DNA from: an uncultured Lachnospiraceae bacterium | GTDB lineage: Bacteria > Bacillota > Clostridia > Lachnospirales > Lachnospiraceae | Assembly: GCA_910588535.1 (NCBI GenBank) | Contig: CAJUOO010000020.1 | Coordinates: 1 to 49,326, forward strand | Direction of reading: 5' to 3' | DNA: 49,326 nt | Shown: one piece after another, positions 42,425 through 49,326 of the stretch | Position numbering within the stretch: the first letter of the stretch is position 1 | Layout of the letters: the number at the start of each line of letters is the position of its first letter | Position numbers and translations under genes: made by a program | Notes under the pieces: model-generated | The model's input: the letters and a program-made list of their open reading frames with translations, nothing else | Told to the model about the DNA's origin: nothing | The model's database searches: none

Positions 42425-43393
42425 ATGGAAAAACTATTATTAAAAGCATGCCAGAATGGCCAGAAAGGTGTGGTGATGGCATTTTTAAAAAAGGAAGGGC
42501 TTCAAATGAACGCGGTAGACGAGATGGGTTTTGCTCCACTGCACTACGCGTGTAAAAAGGGATACCGGGACATTGTCGCCCTGCTTCTCAAAAAAGATGC
42601 CGATCCCTGCTTAAGCTCCAACGAAAGTATCACCCCTCTTCACATGGCTGTTCTTTCAGGAAATAAAGAGATTATAAAGCTTCTTACGGATTCAGGCGCC
42701 GACTTAGATGCCACTGACAAGCAGGGAAAAACTCCTCTTATTTACGCGGTGGACGCAAAAAAAGCGGATGCGGCAAAATATCTGATAGAACTAGGAGCAG
42801 ACTGCTCTCTCGCAGATAATCAAGGACACACTGCGATGGATTACGCGAATGCGATGGGACTTGTCCAGCTTATTGACAGTCTAGGATCTTCCGAAAATAC
42901 GGATTCCTTTGGCAACACTCCACTTCATCAAGCCTGTTATAACGGACAGAGCGAAATGATAAAAACAATGCTTGCAAAAGACCATACCACCATCAATACA
43001 CGCAATGATGAAAAAATGACTCCGCTCCACGTAGCTGTCTCCACAGACAATATTCTGATCTCTGAGCTTTTGCTGGAGGCTGGGGCAGATACCAATATAA
43101 GTGGACTTTATGGAAATTCTCCCCTACACACAGCGGCAAAAAACAATAACGAACATCTTGTCAAAAAACTACTTATGCATAACGCAAGCATCGATGAGCG
43201 CAATGAAGCGGGAGAAACGGCACTTATTATAGCATCCCGAAACGGCAGTAATTATATTGTAGGTACATTGCTAGAACATGGGGCAGCAGTTAGCTATGTA
43301 GATAAAGCAGAACACACTGCCCTATACTATGCAACAGAAAATGGAAACAGTGATATTGTAGAAAAATTATTGCTTGCTGGAGCAGAGGAATAA
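42425..43393 (+). CDS. Ankyrin-repeat protein
   Basis: 322 residues, cytoplasmic, made almost wholly of about ten 33-residue ankyrin repeats (for example GFAPLHYACKKGY, TPLHMAVLSGN, GNTPLHQACYNGQ, MTPLHVAVSTDN, GNSPLHTAAKNNN). Repeat 5 (about 139-160) is shortened. Ankyrin stacks bind other proteins. No neighbour suggests a partner. GGAGG precedes the ATG. The 322-base gap upstream (42103-42424) holds a TATAAT at about 42282 without a clear -35 and a CTCTC/GAGAG stem; no gene. Confidence 0.92.
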   Translation: MEKLLLKACQNGQKGVVMAFLKKEGLQMNAVDEMGFAPLHYACKKGYRDIVALLLKKDADPCLSSNESITPLHMAVLSGNKEIIKLLTDSGADLDATDKQGKTPLIYAVDAKKADAAKYLIELGADCSLADNQGHTAMDYANAMGLVQLIDSLGSSENTDSFGNTPLHQACYNGQSEMIKTMLAKDHTTINTRNDEKMTPLHVAVSTDNILISELLLEAGADTNISGLYGNSPLHTAAKNNNEHLVKKLLMHNASIDERNEAGETALIIASRNGSNYIVGTLLEHGAAVSYVDKAEHTALYYATENGNSDIVEKLLLAGAEE

Positions 43394-43400
43394 GCCCTGA

Positions 43401-43958
43401 TCAGCTTAACACACCTGCTTGCTTTAGTCTTTTCTGCAGAACTGGCCCAATCAGCACAGCTACTATTATTTTTGCCGCATCTCCCGGCAAAAACGGCAGA
43501 ACTCCACCGGCAAGTGCTACATAAAAAGTATATCCCTCTACCTTTGCCAGCCAGATAGTGCCAAATAGATACGCCATCATCGTGCCAAGCACCAAGCCAA
43601 GTATATACATATATACTTTCCCAGTAAACGTTTCGACAAACCATCCGCCGATCACCGCCATAAGAATAAAGCCTATCAGATACCCACCTGTTGGTCCTGC
43701 CAGCTTAACCAACCCTGCGCTAAAGCCTGAAAATACAGGTATCCCTACCAGTCCCACCAGCAAATAGACCAGATAGCTTATCGTTCCCTTTTTCCAGCCA
43801 AGCACAAACACGCTTATGTAGATCGCAAGATTCGTAAAAGAAATCGGCACGGGAGATATGGGAATTCTTATTGAAAGCGGTCCTAATATACAGGTGATTG
43901 CCGTCATCACTCCTATCACGGCCAGATTGCGGGGTGATATGCTTTTGTTTTCTTTCAT
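43401..43958 (-). CDS. bioY: Biotin transporter BioY
   Basis: 185 residues, six membrane segments. Substrate-binding S component that imports biotin, usually with a shared ECF module. Seen: PISPVPISFTNLAIY, the GPTGGYLIGF motif (88-97) and VLPFLPGDAAKI. Its ATG directly abuts the bioB stop, so they are one transcript. Energising ECF ATPases are not in the window. Confidence 0.93.
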   Translation of the reverse strand: MKENKSISPRNLAVIGVMTAITCILGPLSIRIPISPVPISFTNLAIYISVFVLGWKKGTISYLVYLLVGLVGIPVFSGFSAGLVKLAGPTGGYLIGFILMAVIGGWFVETFTGKVYMYILGLVLGTMMAYLFGTIWLAKVEGYTFYVALAGGVLPFLPGDAAKIIVAVLIGPVLQKRLKQAGVLS

Positions 43959-44936
43959 CTATTGATCCTCCTCATCTAATACTCTGCCCATCTCTTTAAT
44001 CATCTCCATGTCCTCACGGATGGTATTGCCCGACGTAGTCAACATATTTCCTGTGATCGCCGCATTTACTCCTGAGCAAAACGCCTCTCTGCCAGAATCC
44101 CCAAGAAGTATCCTGCCACCTGCCAGACGTATATCTGCATCTGGATTCAAGTAACGAAACAGCGCCACACTTCTCAGTATTTCTTCTCGCTCTAGTTTCT
44201 TATTCTCTCCAAATGGTGTTCCTGTTATCGGAATCAAGATATTCAGAGGAATAGAATCCACTTGAAGCTCTGAGAGCGTCAGTGCCATATCTATTCTATC
44301 CATCCAGTCCTCCCCAAGTCCAAGTATACCTCCTGAGCAAACAGAAAGTCCTGCCTGCTTTGCTCCCGCGATGCAGGCAAGCTTGTCCTGAAAGGTATGT
44401 GTAGTGCATACTTTTGGAAAAAATCTCTCAGAGGTCTCAATATTCGCATGATAGCGCTCCACACCAGCCTCCTTCAGCAGCACAAATATCTTCTTATCAA
44501 GCAACCCATGCGATGCGCACAGATGCAGCTTTGTCTCTGAAGAAAGTCTTTGATATGCTTCCAGAGCCTTTTCCAGATCGGTTCCCCTCAGATCTCTTCC
44601 TGATGTCACTATGGAATACCTTTTAACCCCTTCTAATTCATTGGCTTTCGCATCTGCCACAAACTCATCTGGCTCAAGAAATTTATGTACCTCCGCCCCA
44701 GTTGTATAATGTCCTGACTGAGCACAAAATTTGCAGTCCTCACTGCATCTTCCACCTCTTCCATTTACAATCGTACAGAAATCTACCTTTTCTCCACAAA
44801 AGTATGCACGTATCTGATCGGCTCCCTCACAGACCTCCTCCAATTTATCTTCAAGAAGAAAGTCCATATCGTCCTCTCTTGTCAGCCGCCTCCCCTTTAT
44901 TATTTCATCAGCAATCTGGCTGCTTCTGCTCTCCAT
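43959..44936 (-). CDS. bioB: Biotin synthase BioB
   Basis: 325 residues. Radical SAM enzyme that inserts sulfur into dethiobiotin. The 4Fe-4S motif is C64-SED-C68-KF-C71 (GGRCSEDCKFCAQS). The end LAGGRILLGDSGREAFCSGVNAAITGNMLTTSGN (in part) is typical of BioB. GGAGG precedes the ATG. No other biotin synthesis genes lie nearby. A BirA-type operator and a consensus promoter sit upstream. Confidence 0.96.
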   Translation of the reverse strand: MESRSSQIADEIIKGRRLTREDDMDFLLEDKLEEVCEGADQIRAYFCGEKVDFCTIVNGRGGRCSEDCKFCAQSGHYTTGAEVHKFLEPDEFVADAKANELEGVKRYSIVTSGRDLRGTDLEKALEAYQRLSSETKLHLCASHGLLDKKIFVLLKEAGVERYHANIETSERFFPKVCTTHTFQDKLACIAGAKQAGLSVCSGGILGLGEDWMDRIDMALTLSELQVDSIPLNILIPITGTPFGENKKLEREEILRSVALFRYLNPDADIRLAGGRILLGDSGREAFCSGVNAAITGNMLTTSGNTIREDMEMIKEMGRVLDEEDQ

Positions 44937-44978
44937 ACTATCCCTCCATCTTCACTATCTAATTTTTTGTACTTTCTC

Positions 44979-45007
44979 AGTATACGATAGGGAGCGCAAA
45001 TTGTCAA
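44979..45007 (-). promoter_or_regulatory. bioB-bioY promoter
   Basis: On the minus strand TTGACA (45002-45007), 17 bases, TATACT (44979-44984). Its -35 overlaps one half of the BirA-type operator. Confidence 0.8.
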
Positions 45008-45031
45008 CTATTTTAATATTATAGTTTACAT
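45001..45031. promoter_or_regulatory. BirA-type biotin operator
   Basis: TTGTCAAC (45001-45008), 15 bases, GTTTACAT (45024-45031): the two half-sites are inverted and match the biotin-protein-ligase operator form TTGTNAAC-N15-GTTNACAA at most positions. Overlap with the -35 box fits repression by biotinyl-AMP-bound BirA. Confidence 0.65.
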
Positions 45032-45046
45032 TTCGATAACAATATT

Positions 45047-45076
45047 GCTATTCACAGCAGACTCACCGTGAATAGC
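45047..45076 (-). terminator. Hairpin after the ABC permease gene
   Basis: GCTATTCAC (45047-45055) pairs perfectly with GTGAATAGC (45068-45076), 14 bases after the stop at 45090. The minus-strand T-run is interrupted, so it is a likely but weak terminator. Confidence 0.55.
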
Positions 45077-45089
45077 GAACAATATCTTA

Positions 45090-45824
45090 TCAGTATGCGC
45101 TCTCTTTCCTCTGCTTCGCCAGCATCATTCCCAAGGTCAGTACCATCAGCGCAAATATTAATTGTATTCCTAAATATCCTGCAAAATTTTCAAGACTTTC
45201 CTGTTTCCCCCAATGAACAGTAATTTCATCCAGCGCTCTCTGATACCAGAACACCGGCGTAAAGCTTCTCAGAAGATATACCGTGCTGTCTCCCCAGCGA
45301 AATAACTCAAAGCTTCCTCCCAAGAAGGGAAGCCCTAAGGCAATTAAATTTGCCACAATTCCCCTGCTCTGCGCTGTTTTGGCAAATATGCCTATCATAA
45401 AACCCACTGCAGTAGAAAAAAGGCTAATGGATAGGAGGTTGACTGCCATCAACAGTCCCCCTGCGCTGTATGCTGCCTCCCCACACAAAATCACAGCCAT
45501 CCAGAAGAACAGCATCCAGAAAAATAGCATTACCAAAAGATCGGCCCCCACATAAGTTAGCTCCAATATTTCCAGACGCACTGGTGCCGCCTGATGCCGC
45601 ATAAATAGCTCTGTATCAGAGGTTACTGCTGTCACTGCACTGATGGTCAACATAACCAGCACCATCACTGCCAAAACTGCGTAGCGATAATAGAGCGTCA
45701 CTGCTGCCAAGCCCACATAGGTCTTCCTGCCAATCACAATAAAAAGAAAGAATAAAGTTAGGTAAATTACGTACAACCATAACTGCTTTTTTAAAATTCG
45801 AATGTAAAGATCAAATAACTTCAT
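45090..45824 (-). CDS. ABC-2 type exporter permease
   Basis: 244 residues, six membrane segments. Permease partner of the ATPase encoded just upstream, which it overlaps by 14 bases. FAKTAQSRGIVANLIALGLPFLGGSF (in part) fits ABC-2 permeases. Substrate unknown; such pairs next to LiaRS-like systems often concern antimicrobial or bacteriocin stress. Confidence 0.8.
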   Translation of the reverse strand: MKLFDLYIRILKKQLWLYVIYLTLFFLFIVIGRKTYVGLAAVTLYYRYAVLAVMVLVMLTISAVTAVTSDTELFMRHQAAPVRLEILELTYVGADLLVMLFFWMLFFWMAVILCGEAAYSAGGLLMAVNLLSISLFSTAVGFMIGIFAKTAQSRGIVANLIALGLPFLGGSFELFRWGDSTVYLLRSFTPVFWYQRALDEITVHWGKQESLENFAGYLGIQLIFALMVLTLGMMLAKQRKESAY

Positions 45825-46752
45825 TAGCTGTGAGCTCCTTACCTGTCATTTCCAAATATACATCTCCCAAGGTCGGACGTTCTGAATAGACACTACCTAT
45901 CGACACATCCCGCTCCTGAAGAAAATTTAGCACATTTACTAGATTATGCCTGCCATTCACGGACTTCATTGTGAGCTGCCCACTGTAATATTTCACATCA
46001 CATACATTTGGAAGCTGTTGAAGCTCCTCAAGAATCTCCTGTGTCAGATGCCATGTCTCCACCGTTATTTTTTCCCCAATTCCTATCATCTCCTTCAATT
46101 CCTCCTTTGTCCCCTGAGCGATCAGCTTTCCTCTGTCCAACATATAGATTTTTCCCGATAAGCTCTCCACGTCCTCCACATTTCCCGTAGCATACAGAAT
46201 CGCTGTTCCTTTCTGATTGAGCTCTATAATCTTCTCCCGAATTACATGACTTCCAATAATATCCATATCATTCATCGGTTCATCAAGCAGCAAAAGCTTT
46301 GGTCTATGTGCAATTCCACATGCAAAATTCAATCGTTTCAAAAGACTTTCATTGAGCTGTCTTGGATAAAACTTCCAGAAATCATGAAGCCCTGTCCACT
46401 CTACTGCTTCCTCCGCAGCCTTTATGCGCTCCTTTTTATCTTTGATATACAGCCCGCAAAAATATTCTATATTTTCATATACAGTAAGCTCCCGATAGAG
46501 AATGGGCTCCTGAGGCACATAGCCAATATTGCGCTTCAACATAGGAAATGCCGACAACCTTTTTCCAAATACCTCTATCTCTCCTTTGTTCACCTTTGTC
46601 AATGATAAAATAGCTTTCAGCACTGTACTCTTCCCACAGCCTACTGGTCCAAACAGCCCCGCCATCTCTCCGTCCTCCAAGGAAAGGCTTATATGATCCA
46701 CTACATTGCTGCTGCCGTACCTTTTCACAAGCCTCTGCATTTGTATCACCAT
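45811..46752 (-). CDS. ABC exporter ATPase with altered signature motif
   Basis: 313 residues. Walker A GPVGCGKST (35-43), Q-loop PQEP and Walker B LLLLDEP (153-159) are normal. The signature LSGGQ is replaced by LNESL (133-137), and the switch His after the D-loop is replaced: ILYATGNVEDVESL, Gly at 190. Typical ABC-2 ATPases have LSGGMxxR and a TH-x-x-E-A. Nucleotide binding is likely, hydrolysis may be impaired. The last 90 residues form the usual C-terminal extension. GGAG precedes the ATG. Confidence 0.82.
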   Translation of the reverse strand: MVIQMQRLVKRYGSSNVVDHISLSLEDGEMAGLFGPVGCGKSTVLKAILSLTKVNKGEIEVFGKRLSAFPMLKRNIGYVPQEPILYRELTVYENIEYFCGLYIKDKKERIKAAEEAVEWTGLHDFWKFYPRQLNESLLKRLNFACGIAHRPKLLLLDEPMNDMDIIGSHVIREKIIELNQKGTAILYATGNVEDVESLSGKIYMLDRGKLIAQGTKEELKEMIGIGEKITVETWHLTQEILEELQQLPNVCDVKYYSGQLTMKSVNGRHNLVNVLNFLQERDVSIGSVYSERPTLGDVYLEMTGKELTANEVI

Positions 46753-46817
46753 ATCTCTATCTCTCCTGTCCGCGCCAATTTATTCTCTTATAGTAGTGTA
46801 CCTCATTTTCCTGTAGG

Positions 46818-46846
46818 AATATAGTGATTTCTGTCCCATTCTACAA
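46818..46846 (-). promoter_or_regulatory. ABC exporter promoter
   Basis: On the minus strand TTGTAG (46841-46846), 17 bases, TATATT (46818-46823). Confidence 0.6.
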
Positions 46847-46856
46847 ATATTTTATG

Positions 46857-46889
46857 TGACAAATGTCATGATGGAAAACACTTTCCATC
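46857..46889. promoter_or_regulatory. Two adjacent palindromes between divergent promoters
   Basis: TGACA-AA-TGTCA (46857-46868) and GATGGAAA-ACAC-TTTCCATC (46870-46889), both perfect, centres 17 bases apart. They lie between the -35 boxes of the ABC exporter and the two-component operon; the second one overlaps the kinase -35. Likely response-regulator or repressor sites. Confidence 0.6.
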
Positions 46890-46910
46890 TGCATAAAAAT
46901 ATGTTAAAAT
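46883..46910 (+). promoter_or_regulatory. Promoter of the two-component operon
   Basis: TTCCAT (46883-46888), 16 bases, TAAAAT (46905-46910), about 28 bases before the ATG at 46938. Confidence 0.5.
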
Positions 46911-46937
46911 GTTTCCTAATTGAAGGGAGCTAAGGCT

Positions 46938-48017
46938 ATGGAAAAACTGTATGACAAATTAATATTATTTTTATGCTGCACTATTTTTCTGATCTCCTAC
47001 AGCCTTTCTTTATATGCCATTCTGCCCGTTATCATTATTATTTCCCTTAATTCTGTGATGACCTATTTTAATAATAGCGCGCTCAATATTGTCTCTTATC
47101 TGTGTTATGTGGGCCTTTGCCTTATATCACCGAATTTTATCTGTTTCTTGCCAGTGATGTGTTATGATATGGTGGGAGAGCCATACCGATATGCCATATA
47201 TTTTGGAATTTTTGCGGCAATGAATTCTCTGCATTATTACCATCCAATTACATTATTAATCTTACTTTTGCTAACCATCCTTTCATGGCTGCTCAAAAAG
47301 CGCACTCTCGCGCTGACACAGGCGAAACAGGATTATTTTACTCTTCGGGATGAGATGATGGAAAAAGCAGAGCAGCTACAGTTAAAAAATCGTGATCTGT
47401 TAGAAAAACAGGACTATGAGATCAGCAATGCCACCCTAAACGAAAGAAACCGCATTGCAAGAGAGATTCACGACACAGTTGGTCATCTATTGTCAAGCTC
47501 CATCCTGCAGATAGGAGCACTGCTTGCCATATCTAAGGATGAAACTACCAAGGAACAGTTGACAAATATAAAGAATACATTATCCGCCGGCATGGATAGC
47601 ATTCGCTCAAGCATCCATAATATCCACGAGGATTCTCTGGATCTACAGAATAAGCTTGAAGAGCTGCTCCACAATTTTACCTTCTGCAAAACCGTATTTT
47701 CCTATCATGTCAATCATGATTTTCCGATGAAAGCAAAATATACCATACTATTTGTCACAAAAGAAGCTCTGTCCAATGTTATGAAACATTCTAATGCCAC
47801 TCTTGTCAGCATCACCATCACAGAGCTGCCGGGATTGTACCAGATTATCATTCATGACAATGGAACCTCGACAATATCCTCGGCATCTCACGACTCTACT
47901 GGAATGGGACTACAAAGTATGATAGAGCGCGTCAATACACTTGGAGGAAATTTCCACACCGACAATCGTGAAGGCTTTAAGATCTTTATCTCTCTTCCCA
48001 AGGAAGAATCCTCTTAA
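46938..48017 (+). CDS. NarL-type sensor histidine kinase
   Basis: 359 residues. Four to five membrane segments (about 5-120) without a large outside domain, as in intramembrane-sensing kinases. A HisKA_3 domain carries the phospho-accepting H178 in RIAREIHDTVGHLL. The ATP-binding end has KEALSNVMKHSNA (N-box) and STGMGLQSMIERV (G-box). The start at 46938 has GGAG 8 bases upstream. Its regulator follows after 22 bases. It faces the ABC exporter, its probable target. Confidence 0.9.
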   Translation: MEKLYDKLILFLCCTIFLISYSLSLYAILPVIIIISLNSVMTYFNNSALNIVSYLCYVGLCLISPNFICFLPVMCYDMVGEPYRYAIYFGIFAAMNSLHYYHPITLLILLLLTILSWLLKKRTLALTQAKQDYFTLRDEMMEKAEQLQLKNRDLLEKQDYEISNATLNERNRIAREIHDTVGHLLSSSILQIGALLAISKDETTKEQLTNIKNTLSAGMDSIRSSIHNIHEDSLDLQNKLEELLHNFTFCKTVFSYHVNHDFPMKAKYTILFVTKEALSNVMKHSNATLVSITITELPGLYQIIIHDNGTSTISSASHDSTGMGLQSMIERVNTLGGNFHTDNREGFKIFISLPKEESS

Positions 48018-48039
48018 TTATCAGGAAAGGAAGCACATT

Positions 48040-48663
48040 ATGAATATTATACTGATCGATGATGACAAGCTGGTTTGCAGTGCACTAAAAACAATTTTAG
48101 AAAGTGATCCAGATTTTCATGTTCCAGTTATGGGACATGATGGGACGGAAGCTATCTCACTGTACACAAAATACCGCCCCGATTTAATTCTTATGGATAT
48201 TCGCATGGCTGGAATGACTGGAATTGATGCTGGGGAAGCTATTTTAAAAAAATTCCCCGAAGCTAGGATTCTCTATCTAACTACTTTTGCTGACAATGAA
48301 TATATTATCCGCGCTCTTAAAATTGGAGCAAAGGGTTATATTCTCAAACAAAACTTTGAGAGCATTATTCCTGCCATCAAGGCTGTGGCAAGCGGACAGA
48401 GCGTATTTGGAGATGAGATTGTCTCCCGCCTGCCCAATATGAGCTGGACTCCCACTGCCTCGCTAGAGGGCTTTGATCTCACAGAACGAGAGATAGAGGT
48501 TATACAAAATGTAGCGGAAGGTCTGAGTAACAAAGAAATTGCTGGGCTTCTCTTTCTCAGTGAGGGAACTGTGCGCAACTATATCAGCACTATTTTGGAA
48601 AAACTTAATCTGCGAGATCGCACCCAGCTTGCCATCTTTTACTACAAACACCAAAATGGCTAA
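48040..48663 (+). CDS. NarL/LuxR-type response regulator
   Basis: 207 residues. Receiver domain with acidic pocket IDDDK, phospho-accepting D53 (LILMDIRMAG), switch Thr in LYLTTF and Lys in YILKQ. A linker leads to a LuxR-type helix-turn-helix (LTEREIEVIQNVAEGLSNKEIA, then GTVRNYISTILEKLNLRDR). AAGGAAG precedes the ATG. It likely binds one of the palindromes at 46857-46889. Confidence 0.93.
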   Translation: MNIILIDDDKLVCSALKTILESDPDFHVPVMGHDGTEAISLYTKYRPDLILMDIRMAGMTGIDAGEAILKKFPEARILYLTTFADNEYIIRALKIGAKGYILKQNFESIIPAIKAVASGQSVFGDEIVSRLPNMSWTPTASLEGFDLTEREIEVIQNVAEGLSNKEIAGLLFLSEGTVRNYISTILEKLNLRDRTQLAIFYYKHQNG

Positions 48664-48695
48664 GGCCCATCCAGATTATAGCGGGAGATATGTTT

Positions 48696-49172
48696 ATGGA
48701 AAAGAAAGTACAGATTTTGAATTATTCGATCATTCGTCTATGTGATAAACCTGAGTTAAAAGAAACGGCAGCACAATGGTTTCACGAAAAATGGGGCATC
48801 CCCTTAGAAGCCTATCTAGAAAGCATGGACGACTGCTTAAAGGGTGCAAATGCTGTACCTCAATGGTATGTGGCACTGGAAAATTCCCAGATCATTGGGG
48901 GAATGGGAGTGATAGAGAACGATTTCCATGATAGAAAGGATCTCTCTCCCAATGTCTGTGCTGTCTATACTGAAAAGCATAAAAGAGGACAAGGTGTCGC
49001 CGGTGCTTTATTAAATTTTGTATGTAAGGATATGAAAGAAAAAGGGATTGAGACTCTATATTTGGTGACAGATCTCACTTCATTTTATGAGCGTTATGGA
49101 TGGGAATTTTTCTGTATGGTACAAGGCGACGGTGAACCAGATATGGCAAGAATGTATATCCATAAAATGTAA
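48696..49172 (+). CDS. GNAT-family acetyltransferase
   Basis: 158 residues. Single GNAT domain: acetyl-CoA loop HKRGQGVAGALL (about 92-103), then LYLVTDLTSFYERYGWEF near the end, as in small-molecule acetyltransferases. The start at 48696 has GGGAG 8 bases upstream; an ATG two codons earlier is too close. Third gene behind the two-component genes, 32 bases on, and probably cotranscribed. Substrate unknown; a drug or peptide target would fit the exporter context. Confidence 0.85.
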   Translation: MEKKVQILNYSIIRLCDKPELKETAAQWFHEKWGIPLEAYLESMDDCLKGANAVPQWYVALENSQIIGGMGVIENDFHDRKDLSPNVCAVYTEKHKRGQGVAGALLNFVCKDMKEKGIETLYLVTDLTSFYERYGWEFFCMVQGDGEPDMARMYIHKM

Positions 49173-49247
49173 TATATATATCTACAGGTACTCACAACTT
49201 CTCAAAAACTACAAGATGTTCTATATAAAAATAATGGTTGATAAAAT

Positions 49248-49326
49248 ATGTTGTATCATTTTCGGGAAAGATCCGTCCGGCGAACTGCCTGTGGTTCTCC
49301 GTCACCCCGCTCCCGCTTAGTGAAAA
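49248..49326. repeat. Repeat, right copy of the window-terminal inverted pair
   Basis: Reverse complement of 284-362 with three mismatches in 79 bases. The window ends inside it, so its right boundary is not seen. A plus-strand ORF running into it only translates the repeat. Confidence 0.8.

Noticed and set aside
49087..49320. 77-residue plus-strand ORF ending GELPVVLRHPAPA
   Set aside because: It overlaps the GNAT gene in another frame and then only reads the terminal repeat.

Overview
The window reads as a chromosomal segment of an endospore-forming, anaerobic, low-GC Firmicute, most likely a Lachnospiraceae-type Clostridium relative. Pointers are spoIIID, a type III glutamine synthetase, a class II aldolase, a YesL/DUF624 protein, a SprA-related protein, a c subunit with sodium-type ligands, and AT-rich intergenic DNA with clean TTGACA/TATAAT promoters. 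I cannot fix the genus. Both window ends lie in the same repeat family in opposite orientation, so this may be a whole draft contig broken at repeats.

Layout. 1-362: repeat cluster, including a 255-bp element with inverted arms. 534-1709: spoIIID behind a probable sigma-E promoter, then a CmpB-type membrane protein. 1986-4208 (-): FKBP/trigger-factor-like lipoprotein, HIT protein, and a ThyX-fold protein without the ThyX signature. 4383-6294 (+): hflK-hflC. 6486-7988: YesL and a divergent membrane-anchored protein. 7935-11719 (-): a run of niaR, zinc-ribbon membrane protein, TPM protein, cyclophilin and GNAT. 12081-13415: AGCS symporter. 13496-17687 (-): an SDR gene broken by a 5-bp tandem duplication, glnN behind a probable attenuator, and fba.

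17789-22222 (-): a large membrane-anchored protein of unknown function, a methyltransferase and a proline-rich protein. 22309-29437 (-): complete F-type ATP synthase operon atpZ-I-B-E-F-H-A-G-D-C. 29572-31990: coiled-coil protein, tRNA-Gln(CTG) with promoter and terminator, and a diguanylate cyclase. 32383-38415 (-): peptide-type ABC importer with fused ATPases, overlapping a Mn-type CDF exporter gene. 38728-42102: cold-shock protein, a YhfC-like protein, an unidentified membrane protein, a SprA-related protein and a discoidin-like protein. 42425-43393: ankyrin protein. 43401-44936 (-): bioB-bioY with a BirA-type operator. 45090-46752 (-): ABC exporter pair facing a divergent NarL-type two-component system (46938-48663) across two palindromes. 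48696-49172: GNAT. 49248-49326: terminal repeat.

No phage, transposase, CRISPR array or recognised defence system is visible. The most unusual items are the ThyX-like protein without its RHR motif, the duplication-frameshifted SDR gene, the glnN leader terminator, the ABC ATPase with altered signature and H-loop, the palindrome pair between exporter and two-component system, and the terminal repeats. All functions are inferred from reading the sequence; no database search was run.
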